From positions 1 through 7,297 of the forward strand of contig JAHCKF010000175.1 of the NCBI GenBank assembly GCA_026125925.1: DNA of 7,297 nucleotides, written 5' to 3'. The first letter of the stretch is position 1, and every line of letters starts with the position of its first letter. This document shows positions 1 to 4,639 of this stretch, in pieces. The notes under the pieces are model-generated. The model saw only the letters and a program-made list of their open reading frames with translations. It was not told where the DNA came from and searched no databases. This DNA comes from Pseudolabrys sp. Lineage in GTDB: Bacteria; Pseudomonadota; Alphaproteobacteria; Rhizobiales; Xanthobacteraceae. The translations under genes and the position numbers were made by a program.

Positions 1-40
1 ATGGGTTGGTAAGTCTCTCAGTTGCAGTGCTTCATCATGG

Positions 41-63
41 ATGCGCGGGTCAAGCCCGCGCAT
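41..63. repeat. Dispersed palindromic repeat element, TCAAG loop
   Basis: Perfect 9-bp inverted repeat: ATGCGCGGG at 41-49 and CCCGCGCAT at 55-63 around a 5-nt TCAAG loop. Elements with a GGGTCAAGCCC core are, from general knowledge, abundant between genes in Bradyrhizobium-like genomes. It sits just upstream of the binding-protein gene and could be read into that frame if translation began at 41, which argues for the later start at 92. A diverged relative lies at 1756-1768. The role is unknown: it may be a REP-like element or an mRNA-stabilising hairpin. Confidence 0.6.
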
Positions 64-91
64 GACTACGGAAGGGCATCTGCTTCAAGCC

Positions 92-1063
92 ATGTCCAGT
101 CGCCGCTCTGTTCTTCTCGGTCTTGGTGCGAGCGCGCTGGCCGGCGGTGCGCGTGCGCAAGGCGCGTATCCCGCAAAGCGCATCACGCTGATCGTGCCCT
201 TCGCGGCGGGCGGCTCGACGGATGTCATCGCCCGCGTCGCCGCGCGCGGGCTGGCGGAGGAGCTGAAGCAGCAGGTCGTGGTCGAGAACCATGCCGGGGC
301 GGGCGGTTCGCTCGGCACCGCGCTGATCGTGAAGGCGCCGCCTGACGGCACTACCATCGGCATGGGCACCGTCTCGACGCTCGCCATCAATCCGGCGGCC
401 TATCGCAACCTGCCTTACGACGTGACCAAGGATCTCGCGCCGATCACCACCATCGCCGCGGTGCCGAACATCATGTCGATCCATCCCGCGGTGCCGGCAA
501 AGACGATGGCGGAGTTCATCGCGCTAGCGAAAGCGCAGCCGGGCAAGCTGAGCTACGGCTCGTCGGGCAACGGCTCGGTGGCGCATCTGATGGGCGAGCA
601 GTTCAAGCTCGCGACCGGCACCGATCTCGTCCACGTGCCCTATCGCGGCATGGGCCCGGCGATCAGCGACGCAATCGGCGGGCAGATCGCGGTGCTGTTC
701 GACAACCTGCCGACCTCGCTGCCGCAGGTGCAGGCCGGCAAGCTGCGCGCGCTCGCGGTGTCCGGCGCGGCCCGCGTCGCCGTGCTGCCGCAGGTGCCGA
801 CCTTCGCGGAGCTGGGATTGTCCGACCTCGACTGGACGGCCTTCTTCGGCCTCGTCGCGCCGGCCGCGACCCCGCCGGCCGCCATCGCCCGGCTCCATGC
901 CGCGACGGTGACGGCGCTCGCCGCGCCGGAGGCGGCCCGCGCGCTGGCGTTGCAGCAGGCGCGGCCGGTCGGCAATACGCCGGCGGAATTCCGCGCCGCG
1001 ATCGCGCGGGAACTCGCCCGCATGCGGCGCGCGGTCGAGGCCGCGCATATCAGGATCGGTTAG
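92..1063 (+). CDS. Tripartite tricarboxylate transporter (TctC/Bug family) solute-binding protein
   Basis: Predicted periplasmic binding protein of about 323 residues, the usual family length. The start at 92 (MSSRRSVLLG) gives a compact signal peptide: basic SSRR, a short Leu/Gly/Ala core, and a likely cut after the A-R-A-Q region near residue 24. Starting at ATG 41 would translate the palindromic repeat and push the signal peptide inside. The mature protein begins YPAKRITLIVPFAAGGSTD, a hallmark of the TctC/Bug family (Pro-Phe-x-x-Gly-Gly-x-x-Asp). It continues with VVVENHAGAGGSLGT, the LSYGSSGNGS ligand loop, HVPYRG and DNLPTSLP, all typical of the fold. Such proteins bind carboxylated solutes and feed TctA/TctB membrane subunits, but none is present here, so it is an orphan in this window, as is common for this family. 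The Shine-Dalgarno site is weak (GAAGGG at 71-76, rather far). The ligand cannot be predicted. Confidence 0.93.
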   Translation: MSSRRSVLLGLGASALAGGARAQGAYPAKRITLIVPFAAGGSTDVIARVAARGLAEELKQQVVVENHAGAGGSLGTALIVKAPPDGTTIGMGTVSTLAINPAAYRNLPYDVTKDLAPITTIAAVPNIMSIHPAVPAKTMAEFIALAKAQPGKLSYGSSGNGSVAHLMGEQFKLATGTDLVHVPYRGMGPAISDAIGGQIAVLFDNLPTSLPQVQAGKLRALAVSGAARVAVLPQVPTFAELGLSDLDWTAFFGLVAPAATPPAAIARLHAATVTALAAPEAARALALQQARPVGNTPAEFRAAIARELARMRRAVEAAHIRIG

Positions 1064-1087
1064 CGCGCGTCGCGCCGCCGCCGCGCG
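1064..1087 (+). terminator. Weak GC-rich stem-loop after the binding-protein stop
   Basis: CGCGCG at 1064-1069 can pair with CGCGCG at 1082-1087 around a 12-nt loop, directly after the TAG stop at 1061-1063. Only a short ATT follows, not a real T tract. Any role in ending transcription is a guess based on position. Confidence 0.2.
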
Positions 1088-1100
1088 ATTCGTTGGTACA

Positions 1101-1129
1101 CTGTCAATTCTCTTCCGATCCATTAAAAT
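1101..1129 (+). promoter_or_regulatory. Candidate sigma-70-type promoter for the PAS gene
   Basis: CTGTCA (1101-1106; 4 of 6 against TTGACA) and TAAAAT (1124-1129; 5 of 6 against TATAAT) are separated by exactly 17 bases. They lie in an AT-rich island in otherwise GC-rich DNA, about 195 bases upstream of the PAS start. The rest of the gap up to 1323 holds a small possible ORF (1194-1259) and a short hairpin (GCCGC 1273-1277 with GCGGC 1287-1291). No other gene is seen there. Judged by eye only. Confidence 0.35.
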
Positions 1130-1193
1130 CAGCCACCTCAAATCCGCGGGTTGCGACTATTCAATCTTAAAATTTTTAGGAGCGACAAATTTC

Positions 1194-1259
1194 GTGTGTA
1201 AGGTGAAATTGTGGCTGCGCGTCCATCGCGGGCATGCTCAGATGCCGCTGCCGGAGTGA
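1194..1259 (+). CDS. Possible 21-codon small ORF or leader peptide (doubtful)
   Basis: GTG at 1194 follows AGGAG (1178-1182) by 11 bases and opens a 21-residue frame ending at TGA 1257-1259, beginning (M)CKVKLWLRVHRGH. It lies in the presumed 5' leader of the PAS gene. The spacing is long and the start is not ATG, so chance is a serious alternative. No function is proposed. Confidence 0.15.
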   Translation: MCKVKLWLRVHRGHAQMPLPE

Positions 1260-1323
1260 TCCGGCCGACAAAGCCGCGCTCTGTCAGCGGCAACAAGAAG
1301 AAACGATTGGGGAAGGGGACTTC

Positions 1324-1695
1324 ATGGCTGGACCGGTCGATTTCGACTCCCCCGATCTCGCGCAACAAATCGAAAATCTCAGTCAGGCCGAGCTCAACGC
1401 GCTGCCGTTCGGAGTGATGCTGCTCGATCTCGACGGCCTGATCCGGTTCTACAGCGACACCGAGGCGCGGCTGTCCGGCTACAACCAGTCGGCGGTGGGA
1501 ATCAATCTCTACGAATTATGCGAGAAATTCGGCGGCGCGGATTTCTGCGGCCGGATCGCCGAGGCGGCGGCGGAGGGCCCGGTCAATCTCGAATTCGGCT
1601 GGACCGGCGACTACCACAATCCGAAGCGCGACATGCGGGTCCGCGTGCAGTCGGCCTCGCGCGGCGGCGTCTGGGTCTGCATCGACCGCGACTGA
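1324..1695 (+). CDS. Single PAS-domain protein resembling photoactive yellow protein, canonical Cys displaced
   Basis: A 123-residue protein made of one PAS domain and nothing else. The start ATG 1324 has a purine-rich ribosome site (GGGGAAGGGG, 1309-1318). The order FDSPDL (7-12), LPFG (27-30), LDLDG (34-38), Y43, E47, SG (51-52), GIN (59-61), DFCG (73-76), DY (96-97) and the final WVCIDR matches, from memory, the full length of photoactive yellow protein (125 residues). By that alignment Tyr43 and Glu47 equal PYP Tyr42 and Glu46, which hold the p-coumaroyl chromophore. PYP Arg52 is Tyr53 here. PYP Cys69, the chromophore attachment site, is Phe69; the nearest Cys are 66 and 75. It could be a PYP relative with a shifted attachment Cys, one that binds another ligand, or a generic small PAS sensor. 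No output domain or chromophore-making gene lies nearby. It converges on the membrane-protein gene at 1790. PAS assignment is secure; the PYP link is inference. Confidence 0.85.
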   Translation: MAGPVDFDSPDLAQQIENLSQAELNALPFGVMLLDLDGLIRFYSDTEARLSGYNQSAVGINLYELCEKFGGADFCGRIAEAAAEGPVNLEFGWTGDYHNPKRDMRVRVQSASRGGVWVCIDRD

Positions 1696-1732
1696 TTTTT
1701 GCGCAGGCTCTGGTCCGAACCGAAGGTCCGCG

Positions 1733-1768
1733 CCGGCGAAAGCCGGTCGCCACCCCGGATCAAGTCCG
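1733..1768. repeat. Two small palindromes in the convergent gap; second is a diverged copy of the TCAAG element
   Basis: CCGGC (1733-1737) and GCCGG (1742-1746) form a stem capped by GAAA, a GNRA-type loop. Next, CGGA (1756-1759), TCAAG loop (1760-1764) and TCCG (1765-1768) repeat the core of the element at 41-63. Relative to that copy, a G-to-A change in the left arm is matched by a C-to-T change in the right arm, so pairing is kept. They lie between two convergent genes (stops at 1695 and 1790) and may serve as transcript 3' ends for both, but no strong T tract follows. Confidence 0.45.
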
Positions 1769-1789
1769 AAGGCACGCTTGTCTGGACGC

Positions 1790-2380
1790 CTAGAGTCCCG
1801 AGCCGAACTTCGCCATCACCACGATGATCGCGACCTGCATCGCGCCCTGGATGGCGACGACGCGGATATAGGAGCCCATGACGCGGACGATCTCGGCCGG
1901 GTCGGCGTCGGGGCGCTGGTAGATGTAATAGAGCCGGATGTTGGTCGGCAGCAGATAGAACAGGCCCTGCACGCCGAGCACGGTGACGATCGCCAGCGCG
2001 GCGATCACCCACCAGAACTCCGGATAGCCGAGATCGAGATAGCCGATCTGCGAGGCGAGGAACCAGCCCGACGTCGAGGTGATGATCGACAGGCTCGGCA
2101 TCAGGAACACGGTGCGCGGGATGAGGTTGAGCATCACCGCGCGGCGCACCGGCAGCGCGGTCAGCCGCAGCACCGGGCCGATGATGAAGCCCATGAACAG
2201 GTCGATGCCGGTCCACAGCACGCCGGCCATGATGTGCACGTAAGTGAGGAACCACTGATTGCCGATCAGGATGGCGGCGACCATCACCGCGAGCGCGATC
2301 AGGGCGAGCGCGACGGCGAGCGGGCGGACGAGACCGGGATCGGGCTGCGGAACGGCGGCGGCGCTGGTGGCTTCGGACAT
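1790..2380 (-). CDS. Five-helix integral membrane protein of unknown function
   Basis: 196-residue protein read on the minus strand from ATG 2378-2380 (MSEATSAAAVPQ) to the stop at 1790-1792. An ATG four codons upstream (2390-2392) is equally possible; a 12-base tandem repeat duplicates the start context. The frame stays open to 2644, but that stretch is Arg/Ser-rich with no recognisable domain. Five hydrophobic segments are visible: residues about 21-40, 44-70, 82-108, 120-143 and 170-191. Segment 2 carries H49-x6-W56-x-G58, like the His/Trp-Gly arrangement in CopD-like, PuuD-like and other haem- or metal-associated membrane families, but I cannot name the family with confidence. No signal peptide beyond the first helix. 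No strong Shine-Dalgarno is seen at either start. It may be transcribed alone, divergently from the liv-type operon. Function unknown. Confidence 0.8.
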   Translation of the reverse strand: MSEATSAAAVPQPDPGLVRPLAVALALIALAVMVAAILIGNQWFLTYVHIMAGVLWTGIDLFMGFIIGPVLRLTALPVRRAVMLNLIPRTVFLMPSLSIITSTSGWFLASQIGYLDLGYPEFWWVIAALAIVTVLGVQGLFYLLPTNIRLYYIYQRPDADPAEIVRVMGSYIRVVAIQGAMQVAIIVVMAKFGSGL

Positions 2381-2401
2381 GGTTTCGGTCATGGTTTCGG
2401 T
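2378..2401 (-). repeat. 12-bp perfect tandem duplication carrying two in-frame start codons
   Basis: CATGGTTTCGGT occurs twice back to back (2378-2389 and 2390-2401). On the minus strand this reads as repeated Thr-Glu-Thr-Met and gives two in-frame ATG starts 12 bases apart for the membrane protein. A slippage-type duplication is the simple explanation; it makes the true start uncertain. Confidence 0.7.
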
Positions 2402-2715
2402 GATGGGCGAACGTTCCAACAGCCTCGCAAGCGGGCCTCGCAGGAGGTCGCGCGGACGCGGACGCGCCGGCGACCCGGCGCAGGACAAGACCGAAAAGCG
2501 GGCGGTTTGGCAAGCTGCCGCCGACCGCACTGCAGCATAGATAGAGAGAGTGGCGCGGAGGCCGCCGGCGTTGCGACTTTCGTCGCAGCCGCGGACGCAC
2601 CGCGACGATGCGCGGGCGCGGCAGCGCCGTCGCTCATCTGTCATGCGAGGCGGCGCGCCGCGTCAGAGCGGAAAAAAATCGAACACCGACCACGCAAGCT
2701 CTCGCGGCCGCGTCG

Positions 2716-2750
2716 CGAGTCATCGCGCAGAATTTTTCGCAGATGACTCG
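2716..2750. promoter_or_regulatory. 9-bp inverted repeat with AT-rich centre, possible operator or leader hairpin
   Basis: CGAGTCATC (2716-2724) and GATGACTCG (2742-2750) are perfect inverted repeats 17 bases apart. Inside, GCG (2725-2727) can pair with CGC (2738-2740) leaving one bulged A, and the loop is CAGAATTTTT. No gene ends here on the plus strand, so termination of an upstream gene is unlikely. As DNA it has the form of a dimeric regulator's operator; as RNA it would be a strong hairpin. It overlaps the alternative stem at 2701-2719. It lies about 70 bases before the ribosome site of the Ile/Val-rich small ORF. Confidence 0.45.
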
Positions 2751-2810
2751 TGCGCGTGCGGCGCGTGAGTTCCATAGGCAATGCCAATTGAATGATAGTC
2801 GCTGAGAGGC

Positions 2811-2815
2811 AGGAG
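2811..2815 (+). promoter_or_regulatory. Ribosome binding site of the Ile/Val-rich small ORF
   Basis: AGGAG lies 6 bases before ATG 2822, close to ideal spacing and better than the sites of the permease genes downstream. It is the main reason for treating the small ORF as translated. Confidence 0.5.
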
Positions 2816-2821
2816 CAATCA

Positions 2822-2965
2822 ATGCATCGATGCTGTCGCTCGCCGAGCATCGCGCGCTTGTGTTCGCGCATCATTATCGTTGCGATCATCGTCGCGCGCG
2901 TTGCAGCATCGTCGTCGCGTCGCGGCAACGCGATCTCGAACGAAAGTGGCATTGACGTGGCGTGA
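2822..2965 (+). CDS. Candidate Ile/Val-rich leader peptide of the liv-type transport operon (47 aa)
   Basis: A 47-residue ORF from ATG 2822 to TGA 2963-2965 with an AGGAG site 6 bases upstream. It begins MHRCCRSPSIARLCSR, and residues 17-27 read IIIVAIIVARV (codons 2870-2902): five Ile and three Val in eleven, using ATC, ATT, GTT and GTC. The remainder is Ser/Arg/Asn-rich and featureless. Such a cluster is the hallmark of ilv operon leader peptides, where ribosome stalling at scarce Ile/Val codons changes mRNA folding. Here the downstream gene, 187 bases on, is a branched-chain amino acid family binding protein, so the codon content fits the likely substrate. A perfect 8-bp stem (2897-2904 with 2925-2932) begins at the end of the run, where a stalled ribosome would melt it. 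Alternatives are a real single-helix small membrane protein, or a chance ORF. Being shorter than usual cut-offs, it would be missed by most annotation. Confidence 0.45.
   Translation: MHRCCRSPSIARLCSRIIIVAIIVARVAASSSRRGNAISNESGIDVA
2897..2932 (+). repeat. Perfect 8-bp stem-loop inside the small ORF, at the end of the Ile/Val codon run
   Basis: CGCGTTGC (2897-2904) pairs perfectly with GCAACGCG (2925-2932) across a 20-nt loop. Its 5' arm starts within the last Val/Ala/Arg codons of the Ile/Val run, so a ribosome paused there would open it. This position fits a sensor of translation speed but could be chance in GC-rich DNA. Confidence 0.4.
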
Positions 2966-3030
2966 TCTCCATGACGGAATTTGCGACAATGACGACATCG
3001 GCGCGCGAACACTCGGCGCGTGGATGGCAC

Positions 3031-3089
3031 GCTGCTGCATAGGGGGCGTTCGCGGCAGCCGTCAGCGACGGCCGAAACATCGGCGTCGC
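3031..3089 (+). promoter_or_regulatory. Chain of three mutually exclusive hairpins in the operon leader
   Basis: H1: GCTGCTGC (3031-3038) with GCGGCAGC (3052-3059), eight pairs including one G-U. H2: GCCGTC (3058-3063) with GACGGC (3067-3072), loop AGC. H3: 3065-3070 plus 3072-3075 with 3080-3089, ten pairs with one bulged G at 3071 and loop AACA. H2 overlaps both H1 and H3, while H1 and H3 can coexist. That is the 1:2, 2:3, 3:4 topology of attenuators. No T tract follows H3; the next bases are A/C-rich (3090-3108). The hairpins are clear on paper; function is inference. Confidence 0.35.
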
Positions 3090-3124
3090 AGACAAAACAC
3101 AAACACATTCGGGGAGTGCCTCGG

Positions 3125-3151
3125 ATGAACCTCATAAGGGAGGAGAACTGA
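3125..3151 (+). CDS. Eight-codon minicistron ending one base before the binding-protein start (doubtful)
   Basis: ATG 3125 follows GGGGAG (3111-3116) by 8 bases and encodes MNLIREEN, ending at TGA 3149-3151, one base before ATG 3153. The ribosome site of the main gene lies within it. This arrangement could couple or tune initiation at 3153, or may be coincidental, since purine-rich ribosome sites often give such short frames. Confidence 0.2.
   Translation: MNLIREEN
3136..3145 (+). promoter_or_regulatory. Strong ribosome binding site of the binding-protein gene
   Basis: AAGGGAGGAG ends 7 bases before ATG 3153 and is the best Shine-Dalgarno in the window, consistent with a binding protein made in excess over its permeases. 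CCTC at 3130-3133 could pair weakly with GAGG at 3140-3143, so mild occlusion is possible. Confidence 0.8.
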
Positions 3152-3152
3152 T

Positions 3153-4499
3153 ATGGCTTTTTCTTTTGACGACAACGGCGTGTCCCGCCGCGCGCTGCTG
3201 CAGGGCAGCGCCGGACTCGCGGGCAGCATGGTGATTCCGGGATTCGTGAATCACGTGTTCGCGGCCGACAAGCCGCCGATCGGCACCTGGCCGGAAGGCT
3301 CGAAGGGCGACACCGTCTATATCGGCGCCGCGGTGCCGCGCACCGGCACCTACGCGGTGCAGGGTGAAGACGAGCTGAAGGGCATGCAGCTCGCCATCGA
3401 GCACATCAACAACGGCCATCCGCTGATGAAGCAGATCGCGCCGAAGGTGACCAAGGGCCTGCTCGGCAAGAAGGTCGAAATCCTCGCCGCCGACAGCGCC
3501 GCCAAGCCGAACCAGGCGGTGCAGGCGCAGCAGACCTTCATCAACCAGCACAAGATCATCTGCATGACCGGCTCGACCTCGTCGGCCGTCGCGGTGGCGC
3601 TCAACAAGTTCGCCCAGCGCGAAAAGATCCTTTACCTCGCGGCGATCTCGGGCTCCAACGACACCACCGGCAAGGACTGCGTGCGCTACGGCTTCCGCCA
3701 GAACTTCTACGGCGAGACGGCGGCGAACGCGATCGGCCCGGTGCTGGTCAAGGCCTACGGCAAGGGCAAGAAGGCGGCGTTCATGACGCCGGACTACACC
3801 TACGGCCACACCGTGACCAAGTCGGTCAACGACTACCTGACCAAGAACGGCGGCTGGAGCATGGTGACCAACCAGATCTCGCCGCTCGGCACGCAGGACT
3901 TCTCGCAGTATCTGACCAACATCGCCAACTCCGGCGCCGACGTGATCGTCAACGTCAACTGGGGCCGCGACGCCGTGCTTTCGGTTCAGCAGGCCAAGCA
4001 GTTCGGCCTGACGCCGAAGATGAAGATGGTGATCCCGTATCAGATCCCGTTCCTCGCCAAGGAAGTGGGCGCCGAGCTCACCGAAGGCGTCTATGCGGCG
4101 ACCGACTTCTGGTGGACGCTGGAAGACAAGTATCCACTGGCCAAGATGTTCGTCGAATCGTTCCAGAAGAAATTCGGCTACCGGCCGGAATGGGGCGCGG
4201 AAAACGGCTACATCAGCTTCGCCCACTGGGCGCGCATGGTGACCGAAGCGAACAGCTTCTACCCGCCGGACATCATCAAGCAGTACGAAAAGGGCGAGAC
4301 CATTCCCGGCCTCGTCGGCGATTGCCACTATCGTCCGGAAGACCACCAGTGCGTCCGCCCGGTCGTCATCGTCAAGGGCAAGGCGCCGAAGGACATGAAG
4401 AACAAGGAGGACTTCTGGGAAGTTCTCGAAGTCGTTCCGGGCGAGCCGTTGATGCAGAAGCCGGATGCGTTCGGCTGCAAGCTCGGCAGCTACACCTGA
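3153..4499 (+). CDS. Branched-chain amino acid (HAAT) family ABC transporter substrate-binding protein
   Basis: 448-residue periplasmic binding protein, larger than classic LivJ/LivK but usual for the Hyphomicrobiales branch of the family. The N-terminus has a twin-arginine signal: S11-R12-R13-A-L-L, a hydrophobic stretch, and a V-F-A-A cut region near residues 35-38, implying export of a folded protein by Tat. The mature part opens with DTVYIGAAVPRTGTYAVQG and KGMQLAIEHINN, typical of the type I periplasmic fold. The segment MTGSTSSAVAVALN is the expected ligand-contacting loop. Near the C-terminus, Cys391 and Cys400 flank a P-E-D-H-Q motif (D397-H398-Q399) and may form a disulphide. It leads an operon with LivH- and LivM/LivG-like genes, separated from them by tandem hairpins that may keep its mRNA level higher. 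The ligand is not certain: this family also takes urea, amides and aromatic acids. The Ile/Val-rich leader upstream favours branched-chain amino acids. Confidence 0.93.
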   Translation: MAFSFDDNGVSRRALLQGSAGLAGSMVIPGFVNHVFAADKPPIGTWPEGSKGDTVYIGAAVPRTGTYAVQGEDELKGMQLAIEHINNGHPLMKQIAPKVTKGLLGKKVEILAADSAAKPNQAVQAQQTFINQHKIICMTGSTSSAVAVALNKFAQREKILYLAAISGSNDTTGKDCVRYGFRQNFYGETAANAIGPVLVKAYGKGKKAAFMTPDYTYGHTVTKSVNDYLTKNGGWSMVTNQISPLGTQDFSQYLTNIANSGADVIVNVNWGRDAVLSVQQAKQFGLTPKMKMVIPYQIPFLAKEVGAELTEGVYAATDFWWTLEDKYPLAKMFVESFQKKFGYRPEWGAENGYISFAHWARMVTEANSFYPPDIIKQYEKGETIPGLVGDCHYRPEDHQCVRPVVIVKGKAPKDMKNKEDFWEVLEVVPGEPLMQKPDAFGCKLGSYT

Positions 4500-4507
4500 T
4501 CGTGACG

Positions 4508-4529
4508 CGCCCGTCCTGACGGACGGGCG
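4508..4529 (+). terminator. Strong intercistronic hairpin 1 (possible attenuating or mRNA-stabilising stem)
   Basis: CGCCCGTCC (4508-4516) pairs perfectly with GGACGGGCG (4521-4529) around TGAC, 8 bases after the binding-protein stop. No T tract follows, so it is more likely a partial terminator or a 3'-end protector that raises binding-protein mRNA over permease mRNA than a full terminator. Confidence 0.55.
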
Positions 4530-4544
4530 ACTTCATGCGATGCG

Positions 4545-4579
4545 ATGGCCGGGCCGGACTTTGGGACGCGCCCGGCCAT
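4545..4579 (+). repeat. Intercistronic hairpin 2
   Basis: ATGGCCGGGC (4545-4554) pairs perfectly with GCCCGGCCAT (4570-4579) around a 15-nt loop. It is the second of three stem-loops in the 140-base gap. A frame open from ATG 4535 into the permease would have to cross it, which argues against that upstream start. Confidence 0.5.
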
Positions 4580-4588
4580 TCGCGCACT

Positions 4589-4610
4589 TTCGGTTCGCCG
4601 AATTTCATTT
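4589..4610 (+). terminator. Intercistronic hairpin 3 with TTCG loop and T-rich tail
   Basis: TTCGG (4589-4593), TTCG loop (4594-4597) and CCGAA (4598-4602) form a 5-bp stem, followed by TTTCATTT (4603-4610). The stem is short and the tail is interrupted, so it would at most be a leaky terminator between the binding protein and the permease genes. Confidence 0.35.
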
Positions 4611-4639
4611 CCCACCAACCTCGGACGACGGGCGACAAC

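Larger units (their letters stand above)
2402..2821. other. Long divergent intergenic region, mostly without recognisable genes
   Basis: Frames here in both directions are Arg/Ala/Ser-rich and show no family signature, so I call no gene. Visible items are an 8-bp palindrome GAACGTTC (2409-2416), a 12-bp palindrome GCGGCGCGCCGC (2650-2661), a short stem CTCGCG/CGCGAG (2701-2706 with 2714-2719), and the larger inverted repeat described separately at 2716-2750. Promoters for the minus-strand membrane gene and the plus-strand transport operon should lie here, but I see no convincing -35/-10 pair. A weak GATAGT (2794-2799) lies ahead of the small ORF at 2822. Confidence 0.5.

Noticed and set aside
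50..1141. Minus-strand open frames opposite the TctC-type gene (up to 205 codons)
   Set aside because: Arg/Ala-rich with no motifs; shadows of a well-supported plus-strand gene.
2381..2644. Upstream extension of the minus-strand membrane protein to an ATG at 2644
   Set aside because: The added 88 residues are Arg/Ser/Ala-rich with no domain, would place a long basic tail before the first helix, and lack a good ribosome site. Starts at 2380 or 2392 fit better.
2650..2661. 12-bp GC palindrome GCGGCGCGCCGC as an operator
   Set aside because: A pure G/C palindrome of this size is expected by chance in such GC-rich DNA, and nothing else supports a binding site.
1778..2746. A 322-codon plus-strand open frame opposite the membrane protein
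   Set aside because: The product is rich in Asp, His, Arg and Glu, the antisense image of hydrophobic codons of the minus-strand membrane protein. It has no start signal or domain.
2952..2980. TTGACG followed 17 bases later by CGGAAT as a sigma-70 promoter for the transport operon
   Set aside because: The -10 match is poor, and the site overlaps the end of the small ORF. Not strong enough to list as a promoter.
3025..3039. Sigma-54-like site TGGCACG...TGCA upstream of the transport operon
   Set aside because: The GG-to-GC spacing is one base short of the strict -24/-12 spacing, so a functional sigma-54 promoter is not supported despite an attractive context for nitrogen control.
3132..4346. 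A 404-codon open frame on the minus strand opposite the binding-protein gene
   Set aside because: The plus-strand gene has a Tat signal, strong ribosome site and family motifs. The antisense product is Arg/Val/His/Asp-rich with no recognisable fold.
4535..4639. ATG 4535 as the start of the LivH-type permease
   Set aside because: The extra 35 codons run through perfect hairpin DNA and encode non-family sequence. GTG 4640 gives the normal LivH N-terminus.
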